Assembly (NCBI RefSeq): GCF_946463545.1
Contig: NZ_OX296583.1
Coordinates: 1,029,035-1,093,034 of the forward strand
Direction of reading: 5' to 3'
DNA length: 64,000 bases
Source: Methanothermococcus thermolithotrophicus DSM 2095
GTDB taxonomy: Archaea; AGJL01; Methanococci; Methanococcales; Methanococcaceae
The notes beneath the pieces are model-generated. The model was not told the origin of the DNA. It was given only the letters and a program-made list of their open reading frames with translations, and ran no database searches. Shown here piece after piece: positions 36,507 through 46,419 of the stretch. The position numbers and the translations under genes were made by a program. The number at the start of each line of letters is the position of its first letter. The stretch's first letter is position 1.

Positions 36507-36578
36507 AAGTCCATAGTCATATACATACCGTTAAGGTTCAAAAGGACTCTAATACACTTATAAAAAAGGGGTGAAATC

Positions 36579-38213
36579 ATGGCAGCTAACCAGCCAGTAG
36601 TAGTATTACCTGAAAACGTAAAAAGATTTATGGGAAGAGATGCTCAAAGAATGAACATCTTAGCAGGAAGAATTATCGGTGAGACAGTAAGATCCACATT
36701 AGGTCCAAAGGGAATGGACAAAATGTTAGTAGATGATTTAGGTGACATTGTTGTTACAAATGACGGTGTTACAATCTTAAAAGAAATGAGTGTAGAACAC
36801 CCAGCAGCTAAAATGTTAATTGAAGTTGCAAAAACACAAGAAAAAGAAGTTGGAGACGGTACAACAACAGCTGTTGTTATCGCTGGTGAATTATTAAGAA
36901 AAGCTGAGGAATTGTTAGACCAAAACGTACACCCAACAATTGTTATTAAAGGTTACCAGTTAGCAGTTCAAAAAGCACAAGAAGTATTAAAAGAAATAGC
37001 AATGGATGTAAAAGCAGACGATAAAGAAATATTACACAAAATAGCAATGACCTCAATTACTGGAAAAGGTGCAGAAAAAGCTAAAGAAAAATTGGGAGAA
37101 ATGATCGTTGAAGCTGTTACTGCAGTTGTAGACGAAAGTGGAAAAGTTGACAAAGATTTAATAAAAATCGAGAAGAAAGAAGGAGCTTCAGTTGACGAAA
37201 CCGAATTAATCAATGGTGTATTAATAGACAAAGAAAGAGTAAGCCCACAAATGCCTAAGAAGATAGAAAACGCAAAGATCGCATTATTGAACTGCCCAAT
37301 CGAAGTTAAAGAAACAGAAACAGATGCAGAAATTAGAATCACAGATCCTACAAAATTAATGGAATTCATTGAACAAGAAGAAAAAATGTTAAAAGATATG
37401 GTAGATACCATAAAAGCTTCAGGAGCAAACGTTTTATTCTGCCAAAAAGGTATTGATGACTTAGCACAACACTACTTAGCAAAAGAAGGAATCCTTGCAG
37501 TAAGAAGAGTCAAAAAATCAGACATGGAAAAATTATCAAAAGCTACTGGAGCTAACGTAGTAACAAACATCAAAGACTTAAAAGCTGAAGATTTAGGGGA
37601 AGCAGGAATTGTAGAAGAAAGAAAAATTGCTGGAGACGCAATGATCTTCGTTGAAGAATGCAAACATCCAAAAGCAGTAACAATGTTAATAAGAGGTACA
37701 ACAGAACACGTAATTGAAGAAGTAGCAAGAGCTGTAGATGATGCTATTGGAGTTGTAGCATGTACCATCGAAGACGGTAAGATCGTTGCAGGTGGTGGAG
37801 CTGCAGAGATAGAATTAGCAATGAAATTAAGAGACTACGCTGAAGGAGTAAGTGGAAGAGAACAATTGGCAGTTAGAGCATTTGCAGATGCTTTAGAAGT
37901 AGTTCCAAGAACATTAGCAGAAAACGCAGGTTTAGATGCAATTGAAATGCTCGTTAAATTAAGAGCTAAACATGCAGAAGGAAATAACGCATACTATGGG
38001 TTAAACGTCTTCACAGGCGATGTTGAAAACATGACTGAAAACGGAGTAGTTGAACCATTAAGAGTTAAAACTCAAGCTATACAATCAGCTACAGAAGCTA
38101 CAGAAATGTTATTAAGAATAGACGATGTAATCGCTGCAGAAAAATTAAGCGGCGGATCTGGCGGAGACATGGGAGACATGGGCGGAATGGGAGGTATGGG
38201 CGGAATGATGTAA
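36579..38213 (+). CDS. thsA: Thermosome subunit (group II chaperonin)
   Basis: The 544-residue chaperonin contains [43 protein letters not shown] and GDGTTTAVV (ATPase motifs in the equatorial domain) and ends in the flexible glycine-methionine tail [10 protein letters not shown]. It forms hexadecameric double rings that fold proteins with ATP. Codon use is markedly biased toward A-ending optimal codons, as expected of a highly expressed gene. Methanococci typically have a single such gene. The start follows GGGGTGAAATC. Confidence 0.97.
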   Translation: MAANQPVVVLPENVKRFMGRDAQRMNILAGRIIGETVRSTLGPKGMDKMLVDDLGDIVVTNDGVTILKEMSVEHPAAKMLIEVAKTQEKEVGDGTTTAVVIAGELLRKAEELLDQNVHPTIVIKGYQLAVQKAQEVLKEIAMDVKADDKEILHKIAMTSITGKGAEKAKEKLGEMIVEAVTAVVDESGKVDKDLIKIEKKEGASVDETELINGVLIDKERVSPQMPKKIENAKIALLNCPIEVKETETDAEIRITDPTKLMEFIEQEEKMLKDMVDTIKASGANVLFCQKGIDDLAQHYLAKEGILAVRRVKKSDMEKLSKATGANVVTNIKDLKAEDLGEAGIVEERKIAGDAMIFVEECKHPKAVTMLIRGTTEHVIEEVARAVDDAIGVVACTIEDGKIVAGGGAAEIELAMKLRDYAEGVSGREQLAVRAFADALEVVPRTLAENAGLDAIEMLVKLRAKHAEGNNAYYGLNVFTGDVENMTENGVVEPLRVKTQAIQSATEATEMLLRIDDVIAAEKLSGGSGGDMGDMGGMGGMGGMM

Positions 38214-38215
38214 TT

Positions 38216-38240
38216 CCCCCTACGTCCTTTTTCTTTTTTA
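38216..38240 (+). terminator. T-rich terminator after the thermosome gene
   Basis: Immediately after the stop codon the sequence runs CCTTTTTCTTTTTTAGG, an oligo-T signal of the type that terminates archaeal transcription. Assignment is by position and composition. Confidence 0.5.
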
Positions 38241-38326
38241 GGAGACAATATTTATAAATTTAAATAAAATAATACTATATAATTTAAATATAAAAATTAT
38301 AATGTTTTTAAAATAGATAATAGTGA

Positions 38327-39649
38327 TTAGTATCTTGGAATTCCTCCAATATTCTTCACAACGTTTAAAAAACTTTTTTCCAAATCTTTTAATTCTTCTT
38401 TTTTATAGGAGTATATTCTAAAAGTTACACTTTTAAATCCTTCTTTTACTTTGTTTCCTTCGTAAATATCAATAATTTCAATATCAAACATACAGTTCAA
38501 CATTTTTAAAATAATATCCATATTTACTTCCTTTTTAAATAAAAATGATATGTCGTAATAATATTTTTTTAAATTCTCTTCTTTCCATTGTTTTAATTCT
38601 TCATCGCTCATTAAGTTTGCATTGGCTATGCTGACCTTCAGATCCTCTCCATTTTTGTCTATAATTACCTGATCGTCAATAATATCTTTTACAATGCCGA
38701 AATGAACTTTATTTGAATAAACATGTTTTAATCCTATTTCTTTGCCAATGGATTTTTTAATCTTTTCTAGCTCTTCACTAATTGCATTAACGGCTTTATT
38801 TGAGTAGTTCAATCCCCTTTTGGTTTCGTTCCCAAAGTGTTTGGCGGCATTCTTCATTATTTCCACAAATGAATCCCTGTCCTTATCCTGAACCACAGAT
38901 TTTATTTTGTTACATTCTTTTATGAACGTTTCATGAATGTGGCCTATTTGAGGGTTGTGCATCTGGATATCTGCGTAAAGATAAGGATTCTGCCCTATAA
39001 TTCTTGCTATAATATTTATCATAAGTTCGTAGATAGGTGAAGCAAAGTTTCTTGATTCTTTAATGTCAATATCCAGCTCTTTAAGTGCGGATCCTAATGA
39101 AATATATGCAAAATGTGTCAAGCCTTGAACCACGCCCATTATCCTATCGTGTTCTTCTGGTTTAACTACAATAACTTTTGCCCCTTCTTCTTCAAGGAAA
39201 TTTTTGACCTTATCAAACCATGGGTTTTTCATATGTTTTTCTGAAGGTGTTAGAATAACAACCTGTCTTTTTAAGGAAGGGGTTGCAGGACCAAACATTG
39301 GGTGGGATGGTATTATGCACACACCTTCTTTGGCATTTTTCTCCATCGCCTTTGTCGGAATTTCCTTTATAGATGTTAAATCCATGAGAAGACAGCCCTC
39401 TCTTACATGAGGAGCTACCTCTTCTATTACCCTTTCAGTTACATTTATTGGGACTGCCACCATGACAATATCTCCTTTTTTGGCAGCTTCGATATTGTTG
39501 TTTGTATACTTTACATTTAGTTCTTTTTCAACGCCTTTTCCCTTTATAACATCCCGCCCCGTAACTAAAACATCAAATCCCCTATCTTTCAGGTATTTTG
39601 CAAACCATTTTCCAAGTCCATCTGTCCCGCCAATTATGGATACTAACAT
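38327..39649 (-). CDS. tyrA: Prephenate dehydrogenase with C-terminal extension
   Basis: The 440-residue protein starts MLVSIIGGTDGLGKWFAKYL, the NAD-binding motif of TyrA, and continues with SHPMFGP, VVQGLTHFAYIS and QMHNPQIGHIHETF of the dehydrogenase domain (about 1-290). A further 150 residues (LKHVYSNKVHFGIVKDIIDD ... RIYSYKKEELKDLEKSF) form a distinct C-terminal module resembling a ferredoxin-like or ACT-type regulatory domain. The long form is what I recall for methanococcal TyrA. It makes 4-hydroxyphenylpyruvate for tyrosine. Confidence 0.92.
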   Translation of the reverse strand: MLVSIIGGTDGLGKWFAKYLKDRGFDVLVTGRDVIKGKGVEKELNVKYTNNNIEAAKKGDIVMVAVPINVTERVIEEVAPHVREGCLLMDLTSIKEIPTKAMEKNAKEGVCIIPSHPMFGPATPSLKRQVVILTPSEKHMKNPWFDKVKNFLEEEGAKVIVVKPEEHDRIMGVVQGLTHFAYISLGSALKELDIDIKESRNFASPIYELMINIIARIIGQNPYLYADIQMHNPQIGHIHETFIKECNKIKSVVQDKDRDSFVEIMKNAAKHFGNETKRGLNYSNKAVNAISEELEKIKKSIGKEIGLKHVYSNKVHFGIVKDIIDDQVIIDKNGEDLKVSIANANLMSDEELKQWKEENLKKYYYDISFLFKKEVNMDIILKMLNCMFDIEIIDIYEGNKVKEGFKSVTFRIYSYKKEELKDLEKSFLNVVKNIGGIPRY

Positions 39650-39717
39650 ATGCAGTTCATCTCCTAAACCTTTAATAATATAGTTACGATTATAATCTAT
39701 ATATCCTAATATGATAA

Positions 39718-39807
39718 TTAGTCGTCTGTGAAGATAATATAAATAATTATATTAATTCTAATTAATTTTTAATTTTTTAGTGCAATATACGTGTAGAATG
39801 ACCATAT
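39718..39807. repeat. Degenerate MITE-like element C, about 90 bp
   Basis: The left end ATTAGTCGTCTGTGAAG (from 39717) and right end TGTAGAATGACCATA (39792-39806) resemble the termini of elements A and B with several mismatches. The interior is AT-rich and shorter, suggesting a deletion derivative. It lies 120 bp from the full element B in the tyrA-gatA gap. Confidence 0.45.
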
Positions 39808-39928
39808 ATGGGGGTTACAGTATTAGAACCATTTTAATACCACATATACAATTCTTATATTATATGTATGAAATTTAACAATAAAAATTTATAACCATCA
39901 AAAGGTTTTGTTTAATCATCTTTGGATT

Positions 39929-40048
39929 TATAGTCGTCTGCGAATATGTGTTATGACGTATTATCTTAAATTTCAATTGAATTGTTTAACAAACATCTAA
40001 TTTAAAATTAAATTATAATAAACGATATTTAATTGCAGAACGGTTATA
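39929..40048. repeat. MITE-like element B, 120 bp
   Basis: Ends are TATAGTCGTCTGCG (39929-39942) and TGCAGAACGGTTATA (40034-40048). The core TTAAATTTCAATTGAATT (39966-39983) corresponds to the reverse complement of element A at 23891-23915. Length and ends agree within 1 bp. No coding potential. Together with element C it fills most of the 39650-40158 gap, where no gene is seen. Confidence 0.78.
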
Positions 40049-40158
40049 GTCTCAAATAATTATTTATATTTAATACTATACCTATAGGATTAGACAAAAA
40101 CATTATTTATTGCACTCCATTAAAATTGGGGATTTTACTTTATAATTAAGGTGATTGG

Positions 40159-41457
40159 ATGATTACTGAAAGAGCTCAGGAATATTTAGAAAAAATTGAA
40201 AAATCAGATATAAACGGATTCATAGAAGTCAACAGTGAGAGGGTTTTAAGAGAAGCTGAGGAACTTGAAAAAAACGAAGAACTAAAGAAAAAACCATTAT
40301 ATGGAAAAATTATTGCTGTAAAATCCAACATTAACGTTCAGGGATACACGATCTCCTGTGCATCAAAAACACTTGAAAACTATATCGGAACATATGATGC
40401 AACTGTTATTAAGAAATTAAAATCTCAAGGTGCTTTAATTATTGGAATGACAAACATGGATGAATTTGCCAGTGGAAGCAGTGGTGAGACATCCTACTAC
40501 GGAGCTACAAAAAACCCTGCTGCAAAAGATAGAATTCCAGGAGGGAGTAGTTCTGGAAGTGCCGCAGCTGTAGCAGCTGAGCTCTGTGACATGGCACTTG
40601 GAAGTGACACAGGGGGAAGTATAAGAAACCCTGCAAGTCATTGTGGAGTTGTAGGATTTAAACCGTCCTATGGTGTTGTCAGCAGACAGGGGCTCTGCGA
40701 TTTGGCGATGAGTTTTGATCAAATAGGACCTTTAACAAAAAATGCAGAAGATGCATTACTTTTAACAAATGCTATAAAAGGAAAGGACGTTTCAGACAGT
40801 ACAACAGTTGAAACTCCTAAATTTGAGAAAAAAGATGTAGGTAACTACAAAGTAGGAGTAGTTAAGGAGTTTATGGACGTAACTGATGAAAAAATAAGGA
40901 ACAAAATAGAGGAAGGGATCGAGGTCTTTAAAGATTTAGGTTGTGAAATTGTTGATTTAAGTTATAAATACGTTGATTTAGCACTTCCAACATACTATCT
41001 CATAAACTATGTCGAGTTCTTCTCTGCAACAAGGAAGTTCGATGGAAGAAGGTATGGCTACAAAATAGAAGAAACCTGTGGAGAGGAAGTTTTAAGAAGA
41101 ATTTTAATAGGAAAACACATAAGTGAGAAGGAATTTAGTGGAAAATACTACAAAAAAGCTTTACAGGCAAGAAACTTGATGAAAAAAGAAATGTTAGGTT
41201 TGTTTAAGGATGTGGATGTTATTGTAGGTCCAACGGTTCCAAAACTACCGCACAAAATAGGAGATGAACTTTCACCAATGGAAATGTATGCCTACGATGT
41301 TTTAACAGTCCCAACAAACATCTGTGGAATATGTGCAGGTGTAGTTAACTGTGGAGATATAAACGGAATTCCTGTAGGTTTACAAATCCAAGGAAAACCA
41401 TTTGACGATGAAAAAGTTTTAAGTGCAATGATTGCATTTGAAGAAGCCACTCAATAA
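40159..41457 (+). CDS. gatA: Glutamyl-tRNA(Gln) amidotransferase subunit A
   Basis: The 432-residue amidase-signature protein has the catalytic lysine K55 (AVKSNI), the GGSSSGSAAAVAA loop (128-140) with the cis-serine, and DTGGSIRNPAS with nucleophile S154. With GatB and GatC it converts misacylated Glu-tRNA(Gln) or Asp-tRNA(Asn) to the amide; in methanogens lacking AsnRS it is usually needed for asparagine. The start follows GGTGATTGG. gatB and gatC are not in the window. Confidence 0.94.
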   Translation: MITERAQEYLEKIEKSDINGFIEVNSERVLREAEELEKNEELKKKPLYGKIIAVKSNINVQGYTISCASKTLENYIGTYDATVIKKLKSQGALIIGMTNMDEFASGSSGETSYYGATKNPAAKDRIPGGSSSGSAAAVAAELCDMALGSDTGGSIRNPASHCGVVGFKPSYGVVSRQGLCDLAMSFDQIGPLTKNAEDALLLTNAIKGKDVSDSTTVETPKFEKKDVGNYKVGVVKEFMDVTDEKIRNKIEEGIEVFKDLGCEIVDLSYKYVDLALPTYYLINYVEFFSATRKFDGRRYGYKIEETCGEEVLRRILIGKHISEKEFSGKYYKKALQARNLMKKEMLGLFKDVDVIVGPTVPKLPHKIGDELSPMEMYAYDVLTVPTNICGICAGVVNCGDINGIPVGLQIQGKPFDDEKVLSAMIAFEEATQ

Positions 41458-41504
41458 ATTTTATTTTTTATAAAAAATAATTATAATATTATTTTTCTTT
41501 TTTA

Positions 41505-42602
41505 TCATGGTTTCAAATAAAATAGATGACTTTCACACTTGCAATCTGAACATCCAAAACCTTTAATAGGATCTAAAAACCTGCTTAATTCTTTTGCAGT
41601 TTCACATTCACATTCTTCTTTTGAAATGTATATCTCTTTAATATTTCCAAACTCCAGCAAATAATCAATATGCCAGTGTTTGTTCTTTTCCTTTGATAAA
41701 TGTCTGTTTATTCGATTGTATAAGTTTACCGAGCTCCCCATTGCAGAACCTACATAAAAATAGTATCCTTTTTTAAACTTCTGGGTCTCTCTATTCTTCT
41801 TGAATGTTATATTTTTTGAGCTGTTGAGTTTTATCTTTAAAACATAAGTCCCCCTATCCTTTGGAATGGATGATTTTGGGGTTTTTATAAATCCATATGT
41901 TTTTAAGACATTTTCCAAGGAGCTCAGCTTTTCATAATATGGACAGATTTTTCTAACTTCATCATAGCAGGTTTTGCATTTTGGTACTGGGGAACATATT
42001 TCCCTTCCAAAAACCACCAAAAGATTGTTTATTTCTTTCCAATATTTTTTATGGAGTTTTTTTCTAAGTTCCATTTCTGTTTCTTCTGGAGTATCTGTAT
42101 TTACATAATCCCATCTATTACATATCCTGTGTACGTGGGTATCGACACATATTCCATAGTTATCAAAAGCCAAGGTAACTACCAAATTGGCGGTTTTTCT
42201 TCCTACACCTGGAAGCTTTACAAGTTCTTCAATATTTTTTGGAACTTTTGAATTGTAGTTTTTAACTAAAATTTCCCCCAATTTTTTTAAATTCTTTGCT
42301 TTGGTTCTATAGAAACCTGAAGGATAAACCAAGTTCTCCAATTCTTTTAGATCAATATTTATAAGGTCTTCAGGGCTCTTAACTTTCTTAAATAGTTCTT
42401 TTGATACTTTTTCAGTAGTTTCATCCTTAGTTCTTGCACTTAATATTGTAGATACTAGAACTTTAAATGCCATTTCGTCTTCTTCTAGGGTATTTGACGC
42501 AATCTCATTTACCACAGCATTTTTATTTAAATTTTGGTTTAAAATATCTAAAAATATCTCAAAATTTGATTTAGAGTCGTATTTATTATTTTTATCTTCC
42601 AT
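41505..42602 (-). CDS. nth: Endonuclease III fused to a C-terminal DUF123 domain
   Basis: The 365-residue protein has an endonuclease III domain (about 1-225) with the helix-hairpin-helix [10 protein letters not shown] (130-139, catalytic lysine in it) and [11 protein letters not shown] with the catalytic aspartate D154, followed by a four-cysteine cluster. The C-terminal 120 residues ([42 protein letters not shown]) match the DUF123 family related to GIY-YIG nucleases. This fusion is known in methanococci. The cysteine spacing is C-x5-C-x2-C-x7-C, slightly different from the classical x6/x2/x5. The start follows GTGGAACT. Confidence 0.9.
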   Translation of the reverse strand: MEDKNNKYDSKSNFEIFLDILNQNLNKNAVVNEIASNTLEEDEMAFKVLVSTILSARTKDETTEKVSKELFKKVKSPEDLINIDLKELENLVYPSGFYRTKAKNLKKLGEILVKNYNSKVPKNIEELVKLPGVGRKTANLVVTLAFDNYGICVDTHVHRICNRWDYVNTDTPEETEMELRKKLHKKYWKEINNLLVVFGREICSPVPKCKTCYDEVRKICPYYEKLSSLENVLKTYGFIKTPKSSIPKDRGTYVLKIKLNSSKNITFKKNRETQKFKKGYYFYVGSAMGSSVNLYNRINRHLSKEKNKHWHIDYLLEFGNIKEIYISKEECECETAKELSRFLDPIKGFGCSDCKCESHLFYLKP

Positions 42603-42808
42603 AGTTCCACTATATGTATGTTTTAGATATTTCAAAAATATTTTCTACAAATGTATTATATTATGAAAAATTATTCTGAAGCACTAATTAAATAAATATC
42701 AACTAGAAGTACTATGGAATATAGGATAAAAAATATTTGCTATTTTCTCGCTTCTGCGGTTTTAAAATTAAAATAAATTTTAATAAATGTAGAATATCAA
42801 AAGTAGTA

Positions 42809-43348
42809 TTAAGGAGAGAATGGAAAGATCTCTTCTCGTTTTTCAGTTTTATTGGTGTTATTAAATGTATATTTTATTTTACACCATCCATCTTCCTTTA
42901 TTAAATATTCTTCCCCTTTTTTGACGGGTGTAATATTGTATCCTGCCTTCTCCCCCATAATTTCAAACATTATAGGGATTGGACATGCCATTCTATTTAT
43001 TTCTGCCATACCTATGGATTTAGGACAGAACTTACATGCATTCGTCTTTATCCAAATATTAATTTGATCATTTTCTAAGAAAACTTTTATATTGTCACTT
43101 ATTCCCAATCCGTTATTTACATCGCCTACAAATTCTTCAAAGTTAGTATAGTTTTCCTTAAGATGTCCTTCAGCCTTTAATATATCGTACAGCTTGGTAG
43201 AGTGATTTTTCATAACTGCATTTATGAGCTCCTGAGGGGCGGTAATTAATTCGGATATAACTCCTAAGAGTGATGCACAGAAACAATGCAATGGCGTTAT
43301 TTTTCTATATTCTATAAGTTCCGTTATTTTTTCAGATGAATACTCCAT
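42809..43348 (-). CDS. Cysteine-containing protein of unknown function
   Basis: The 179-residue protein starts MEYSSEKITELIEYRKITPL after GTGATGTAC. A helical first half with HCFCASLLGVISELI precedes TNACKFCPKSIGMAEINRM and ACPIPIMFEIMGEKAGYN; five cysteines in these segments could bind a metal or cluster, or form a small-molecule site. The arrangement is faintly like V4R-type hydrocarbon/heme-binding domains, but I cannot assign a family. It stands alone, divergent from leuB across a long gap. Confidence 0.6.
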   Translation of the reverse strand: MEYSSEKITELIEYRKITPLHCFCASLLGVISELITAPQELINAVMKNHSTKLYDILKAEGHLKENYTNFEEFVGDVNNGLGISDNIKVFLENDQINIWIKTNACKFCPKSIGMAEINRMACPIPIMFEIMGEKAGYNITPVKKGEEYLIKEDGWCKIKYTFNNTNKTEKREEIFPFSP

Positions 43349-44087
43349 GTACATCACATCATTTTAATATTTATTGGTATTTTAATGGATTTAGTTCTAT
43401 AGAGGTGGTTTATTTAAGAATTAAAAAGGCCTACGTAGTTATGCATGATCTGGGTTTAACACGCTGGTCGTACTATCAGTCGTGAGCGACTCATTCACGC
43501 TTTTTATACAAATGATATATAATAGTATCTAATATGTGCATACGGTTTGTATGCCGCATGTGGCCAATTAAAAACTTCTGTTGGAAATTTTATGGGTATC
43601 TTCGATGTTAATTCTAAAGATCTCAGCAATAACCATTTTATGTACAAAACTGTGCCTTATTCTTTCTTTGACATTTTAATCAACCTTTGGTCTTAACATT
43701 ATTAATATTTGGAATATGGGTATTTAAATAATTAATGCAGTGTACTAACTTATGTATTCATTAGCATATAAATATTTCTATTTTGCTACATTTATTTCAT
43801 AAATTATGTACTATTAAATTTATCCTATAAACTTAATTATTTTTATATTTTACATACTATTTATTACTTATTATTTATTTTACATACTATTTATTACTTA
43901 TTATTTATTTTACATATTATTTATTACTTACTATTTATTATTTATTAATAAATCTATAATAATTACGTTAGTTATTGATTATTAATTAATATAAATTAGA
44001 TATATGGATTTTAGTTATAAGCGGTTCATAAAAACTCATATATATTAAAAACTGGATTCTTTAAAATACAACTTACAAGGTGGAAAC
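43349..44087. other. Long intergenic region with GC-rich island and 30-bp tandem repeat
   Basis: This 740-bp gap has no convincing gene. At 43430-43500 and 43535-43575 there are unusually GC-rich stretches with hairpins (CGTGA...TCACG, and GCATAC-GGTTT-GTATGC at 43540-43556), a composition typical of non-coding RNA genes in AT-rich thermophiles. At 43847-43945 a 30-bp unit containing TTTTACATACTATTTATTAC is repeated about three times. A TATA-like ATATATATTA at 44038-44047 probably serves leuB. Confidence 0.5.
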
Positions 44088-45080
44088 GTGTATAGAATCT
44101 GTGTAATAGAAGGAGATGGAATAGGTAAAGAAGTAGTACCTGCTACTGTTAAAGTTTTAGAAGCTACTGGCGTATCTTTTGAGTTCATAAAAGCAGATGC
44201 TGGAGATGAAGTTTTCGAAAAAACGGGAATAGCACTACCTGAAGAAACTGTGGATATTGCAAAGAAATCAGATGCAGTACTGTTTGGAGCTGCAGGGGAA
44301 ACTGCTGCAGATGTTATTGTAAAATTAAGAAAATTGTTGGATACTTATGCAAACGTTAGACCTGTAAAATCCTATAAAGGTATAAACTGCTTAAAAGACG
44401 ATATAGATTATGTTATCGTAAGGGAAAACACAGAAGGCCTTTATAAAGGTCTTGAATCTGAAATTGTTGATGGAGTAACAACTGCAACAAGAGTTATAAC
44501 AAGAAATGCATGTGAAAAAATCTTTAAGTTTGCATTTGAATTAGCAAAAGATAGAAAGAAACAAGGAAAACAAGGAAAAGTAACCTGTGCCCACAAAGCA
44601 AACGTTTTAAAATTAACAGATGGACTATTTAAAAACACTTTTTACGATGTAGCCAAAGAATACAGCGACATAATCAGTGAAGATTATTACATTGATGCCA
44701 TGAACATGTATATAATAACAAAACCAGAAACATTTGATGTTGTTGTTACTTCTAACCTATTTGGTGATATTTTATCGGATGGGGCTGCTGGAATGGTTGG
44801 AGGGCTTGGAATGGCACCTTCAGGTAACATCGGTGACAAACACGGTTTATTTGAACCAGTTCACGGCTCAGCCCCAGATATCGCAGGAAAAGGAATTGCA
44901 AACCCAACTGCTACAATATTGACAGGGGTTATGATGTTAAGGTATTTAGGAGAAAACGAAGCTGCAGATAGAGTTGAAAAGGCGCTTGAAGAAGTTCTTG
45001 AAAAAGGCCTTACAACCCCTGATTTAGGCGGTAATTTATCAACCTTTGAAATGGCTGAAGAAGTGGCAAAAAGAGTATAA
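44088..45080 (+). CDS. leuB: 3-Isopropylmalate dehydrogenase
   Basis: The 330-residue decarboxylating dehydrogenase starts MYRICVIEGDGIGKEVVPAT and has TYANVRPVKSYKG, YVIVRENTEGLYKG and TSNLFGDILSDGAAGMVGGLG, with GLFEPVHGSAPDIAGKGIANP. The compact methanococcal LeuB type is favoured over the homoisocitrate dehydrogenase AksF because of the AAGETAADVIVKLRKLLDTY segment. In methanogens LeuB can serve leucine and, through the citramalate route, isoleucine synthesis. AksF remains the main alternative. The start follows CAAGGTGGAAAC. Confidence 0.88.
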   Translation: MYRICVIEGDGIGKEVVPATVKVLEATGVSFEFIKADAGDEVFEKTGIALPEETVDIAKKSDAVLFGAAGETAADVIVKLRKLLDTYANVRPVKSYKGINCLKDDIDYVIVRENTEGLYKGLESEIVDGVTTATRVITRNACEKIFKFAFELAKDRKKQGKQGKVTCAHKANVLKLTDGLFKNTFYDVAKEYSDIISEDYYIDAMNMYIITKPETFDVVVTSNLFGDILSDGAAGMVGGLGMAPSGNIGDKHGLFEPVHGSAPDIAGKGIANPTATILTGVMMLRYLGENEAADRVEKALEEVLEKGLTTPDLGGNLSTFEMAEEVAKRV

Positions 45081-45250
45081 TATTAATAGAAATATTTGCA
45101 TATGGTACTTTGGCGAAACTTCAAATTTTTTCAAATTATAATATTTTATTTCTTTGAATCTAAGTAACATATGTGTGTAAAAATTTAAAAAGAAAGTATT
45201 ATTTAACTGCAAGTACTATAGTTGTCATAGCAAAACCTACAGGTGAAAAA

Positions 45251-45988
45251 ATGGACTTAACCGCAGCTGACATCTCAAGTATCATTGAAAAACAACCACT
45301 TTACAGTGGAAAGGCAAAATCCATATATGAAATAGATGATGACAAGGTTTTAATTGAATTCAGAGACGATATTACTGCAGGAAATGGGGAAAAGCACGAT
45401 GTGAAAAAAGGAAAAGGCCACCTAAATGCCTTAATATCTTCAAAATTGTTCGAGCTCTTAAATGAAAATGGTGTTCCTACACATTTCATAGAATACATTG
45501 AACCAATCTACATGATTGCTAAAAATGTAGAAATCATACCAATTGAGGTTATAGTTAGAAATATTGCCGCAGGGAGCTTATGTAGAAAATACCCATTTGA
45601 AGAAGGTAAAGAATTAGCAACCCCTATTGTACAGTTTGATTATAAAAACGACGACTACGGAGACCCAATGTTAAACGATGACATAGCTCTTGCCTTAAAC
45701 CTTGCAACAGAAGAGGAATTAAAAGAATTAAAAGAGTTAGCATTGAAAGTAAATGAAACCTTGAAAAAATTCTTTGATGAAAAGGGCATAATCCTTGTAG
45801 ATTTCAAAATCGAGATTGGAAGAACAAAGGATGGAAAATTAGTAGTTGCAGACGAAATTAGCCCAGACACCATGAGATTATGGGATAAAGAAACAAAAGA
45901 TGTTCTTGATAAGGATGTTTATAGAAAGGACATGGGAGATGTTGTTGGAAAATACGAAGTTGTAGCTGAAAGAATTGGATGTTTATAA
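45251..45988 (+). CDS. purC: SAICAR synthetase
   Basis: The 245-residue enzyme has the PurC signature EVIVRNIAAGSLCRKYPFEEG and IVLVDFKIEIG-like ILVDFKIEIGRTKDGK followed by DEISPDTMRLWD. It joins aspartate to CAIR in purine synthesis. The start at 45251 follows GGTGAAAAA; the 26-residue longer frame has no binding site. purS follows 86 bp downstream, so a small purine operon is likely. Confidence 0.95.
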   Translation: MDLTAADISSIIEKQPLYSGKAKSIYEIDDDKVLIEFRDDITAGNGEKHDVKKGKGHLNALISSKLFELLNENGVPTHFIEYIEPIYMIAKNVEIIPIEVIVRNIAAGSLCRKYPFEEGKELATPIVQFDYKNDDYGDPMLNDDIALALNLATEEELKELKELALKVNETLKKFFDEKGIILVDFKIEIGRTKDGKLVVADEISPDTMRLWDKETKDVLDKDVYRKDMGDVVGKYEVVAERIGCL

Positions 45989-46074
45989 GCAAATATAATA
46001 AATGATTTGTAAATAGAGAGATTGTAGATAATTATAACCAATAAATAACATTTAAAATATTATTTGGTGAGCTC

Positions 46075-46326
46075 ATGTACAAGGCAACAGTTACTATAAA
46101 GTTAAAAAAGGGAGTTTTAAACCCTGAGGGAAGAACCGTATTAAGGGCTTTAAATTTTTTAGGATACAACGAAGTAAAAGATGCTAAAACATTCAAAAAA
46201 GTAGAGCTCTTAATTGAAGGAGATAATGAAAGTGAAATCTTAAACAAAGTTGATGAAATGTGTAAAAAGTTACTTGCTAACCCAGTTATACACGACTACG
46301 AAATCGAACTTGAGAAAGTTGAATAA
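46075..46326 (+). CDS. purS: Phosphoribosylformylglycinamidine synthase subunit PurS
   Basis: The 83-residue protein starts MYKATVTIKLKKGVLNPEGR and ends in ANPVIHDYEIELEKVE, typical of PurS, the small subunit that bridges PurL and PurQ. The start follows GGTGAGCTC. It is directly downstream of purC. Length is normal. Confidence 0.94.
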   Translation: MYKATVTIKLKKGVLNPEGRTVLRALNFLGYNEVKDAKTFKKVELLIEGDNESEILNKVDEMCKKLLANPVIHDYEIELEKVE

Positions 46327-46334
46327 TATTAAAA

Positions 46335-46390
46335 AACGCTAAAAAACTTCAGGTTTGTAATTTCTTCGCTCTGCTCAACTTTATTATTCT
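46335..46390. repeat. Short fragment related to palindrome arrays
   Basis: Between purS and serB, AAAAAACTTCAGG and TTCTTCGCTCTGCTCAAC resemble linker and unit pieces of the arrays (CGCTTCGCTC family). The match is short and could be chance. Confidence 0.3.
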
Positions 46391-46419
46391 TTTAAAACTT
46401 TATTTTTCCGGTGAATTTA

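Noticed and set aside
44088-45080. Homoisocitrate dehydrogenase AksF for coenzyme B synthesis
   Set aside because: Overall sequence is closer to what I recall of methanococcal LeuB, including the AAGETAADVIVKLR segment. I kept LeuB with AksF as the stated alternative.
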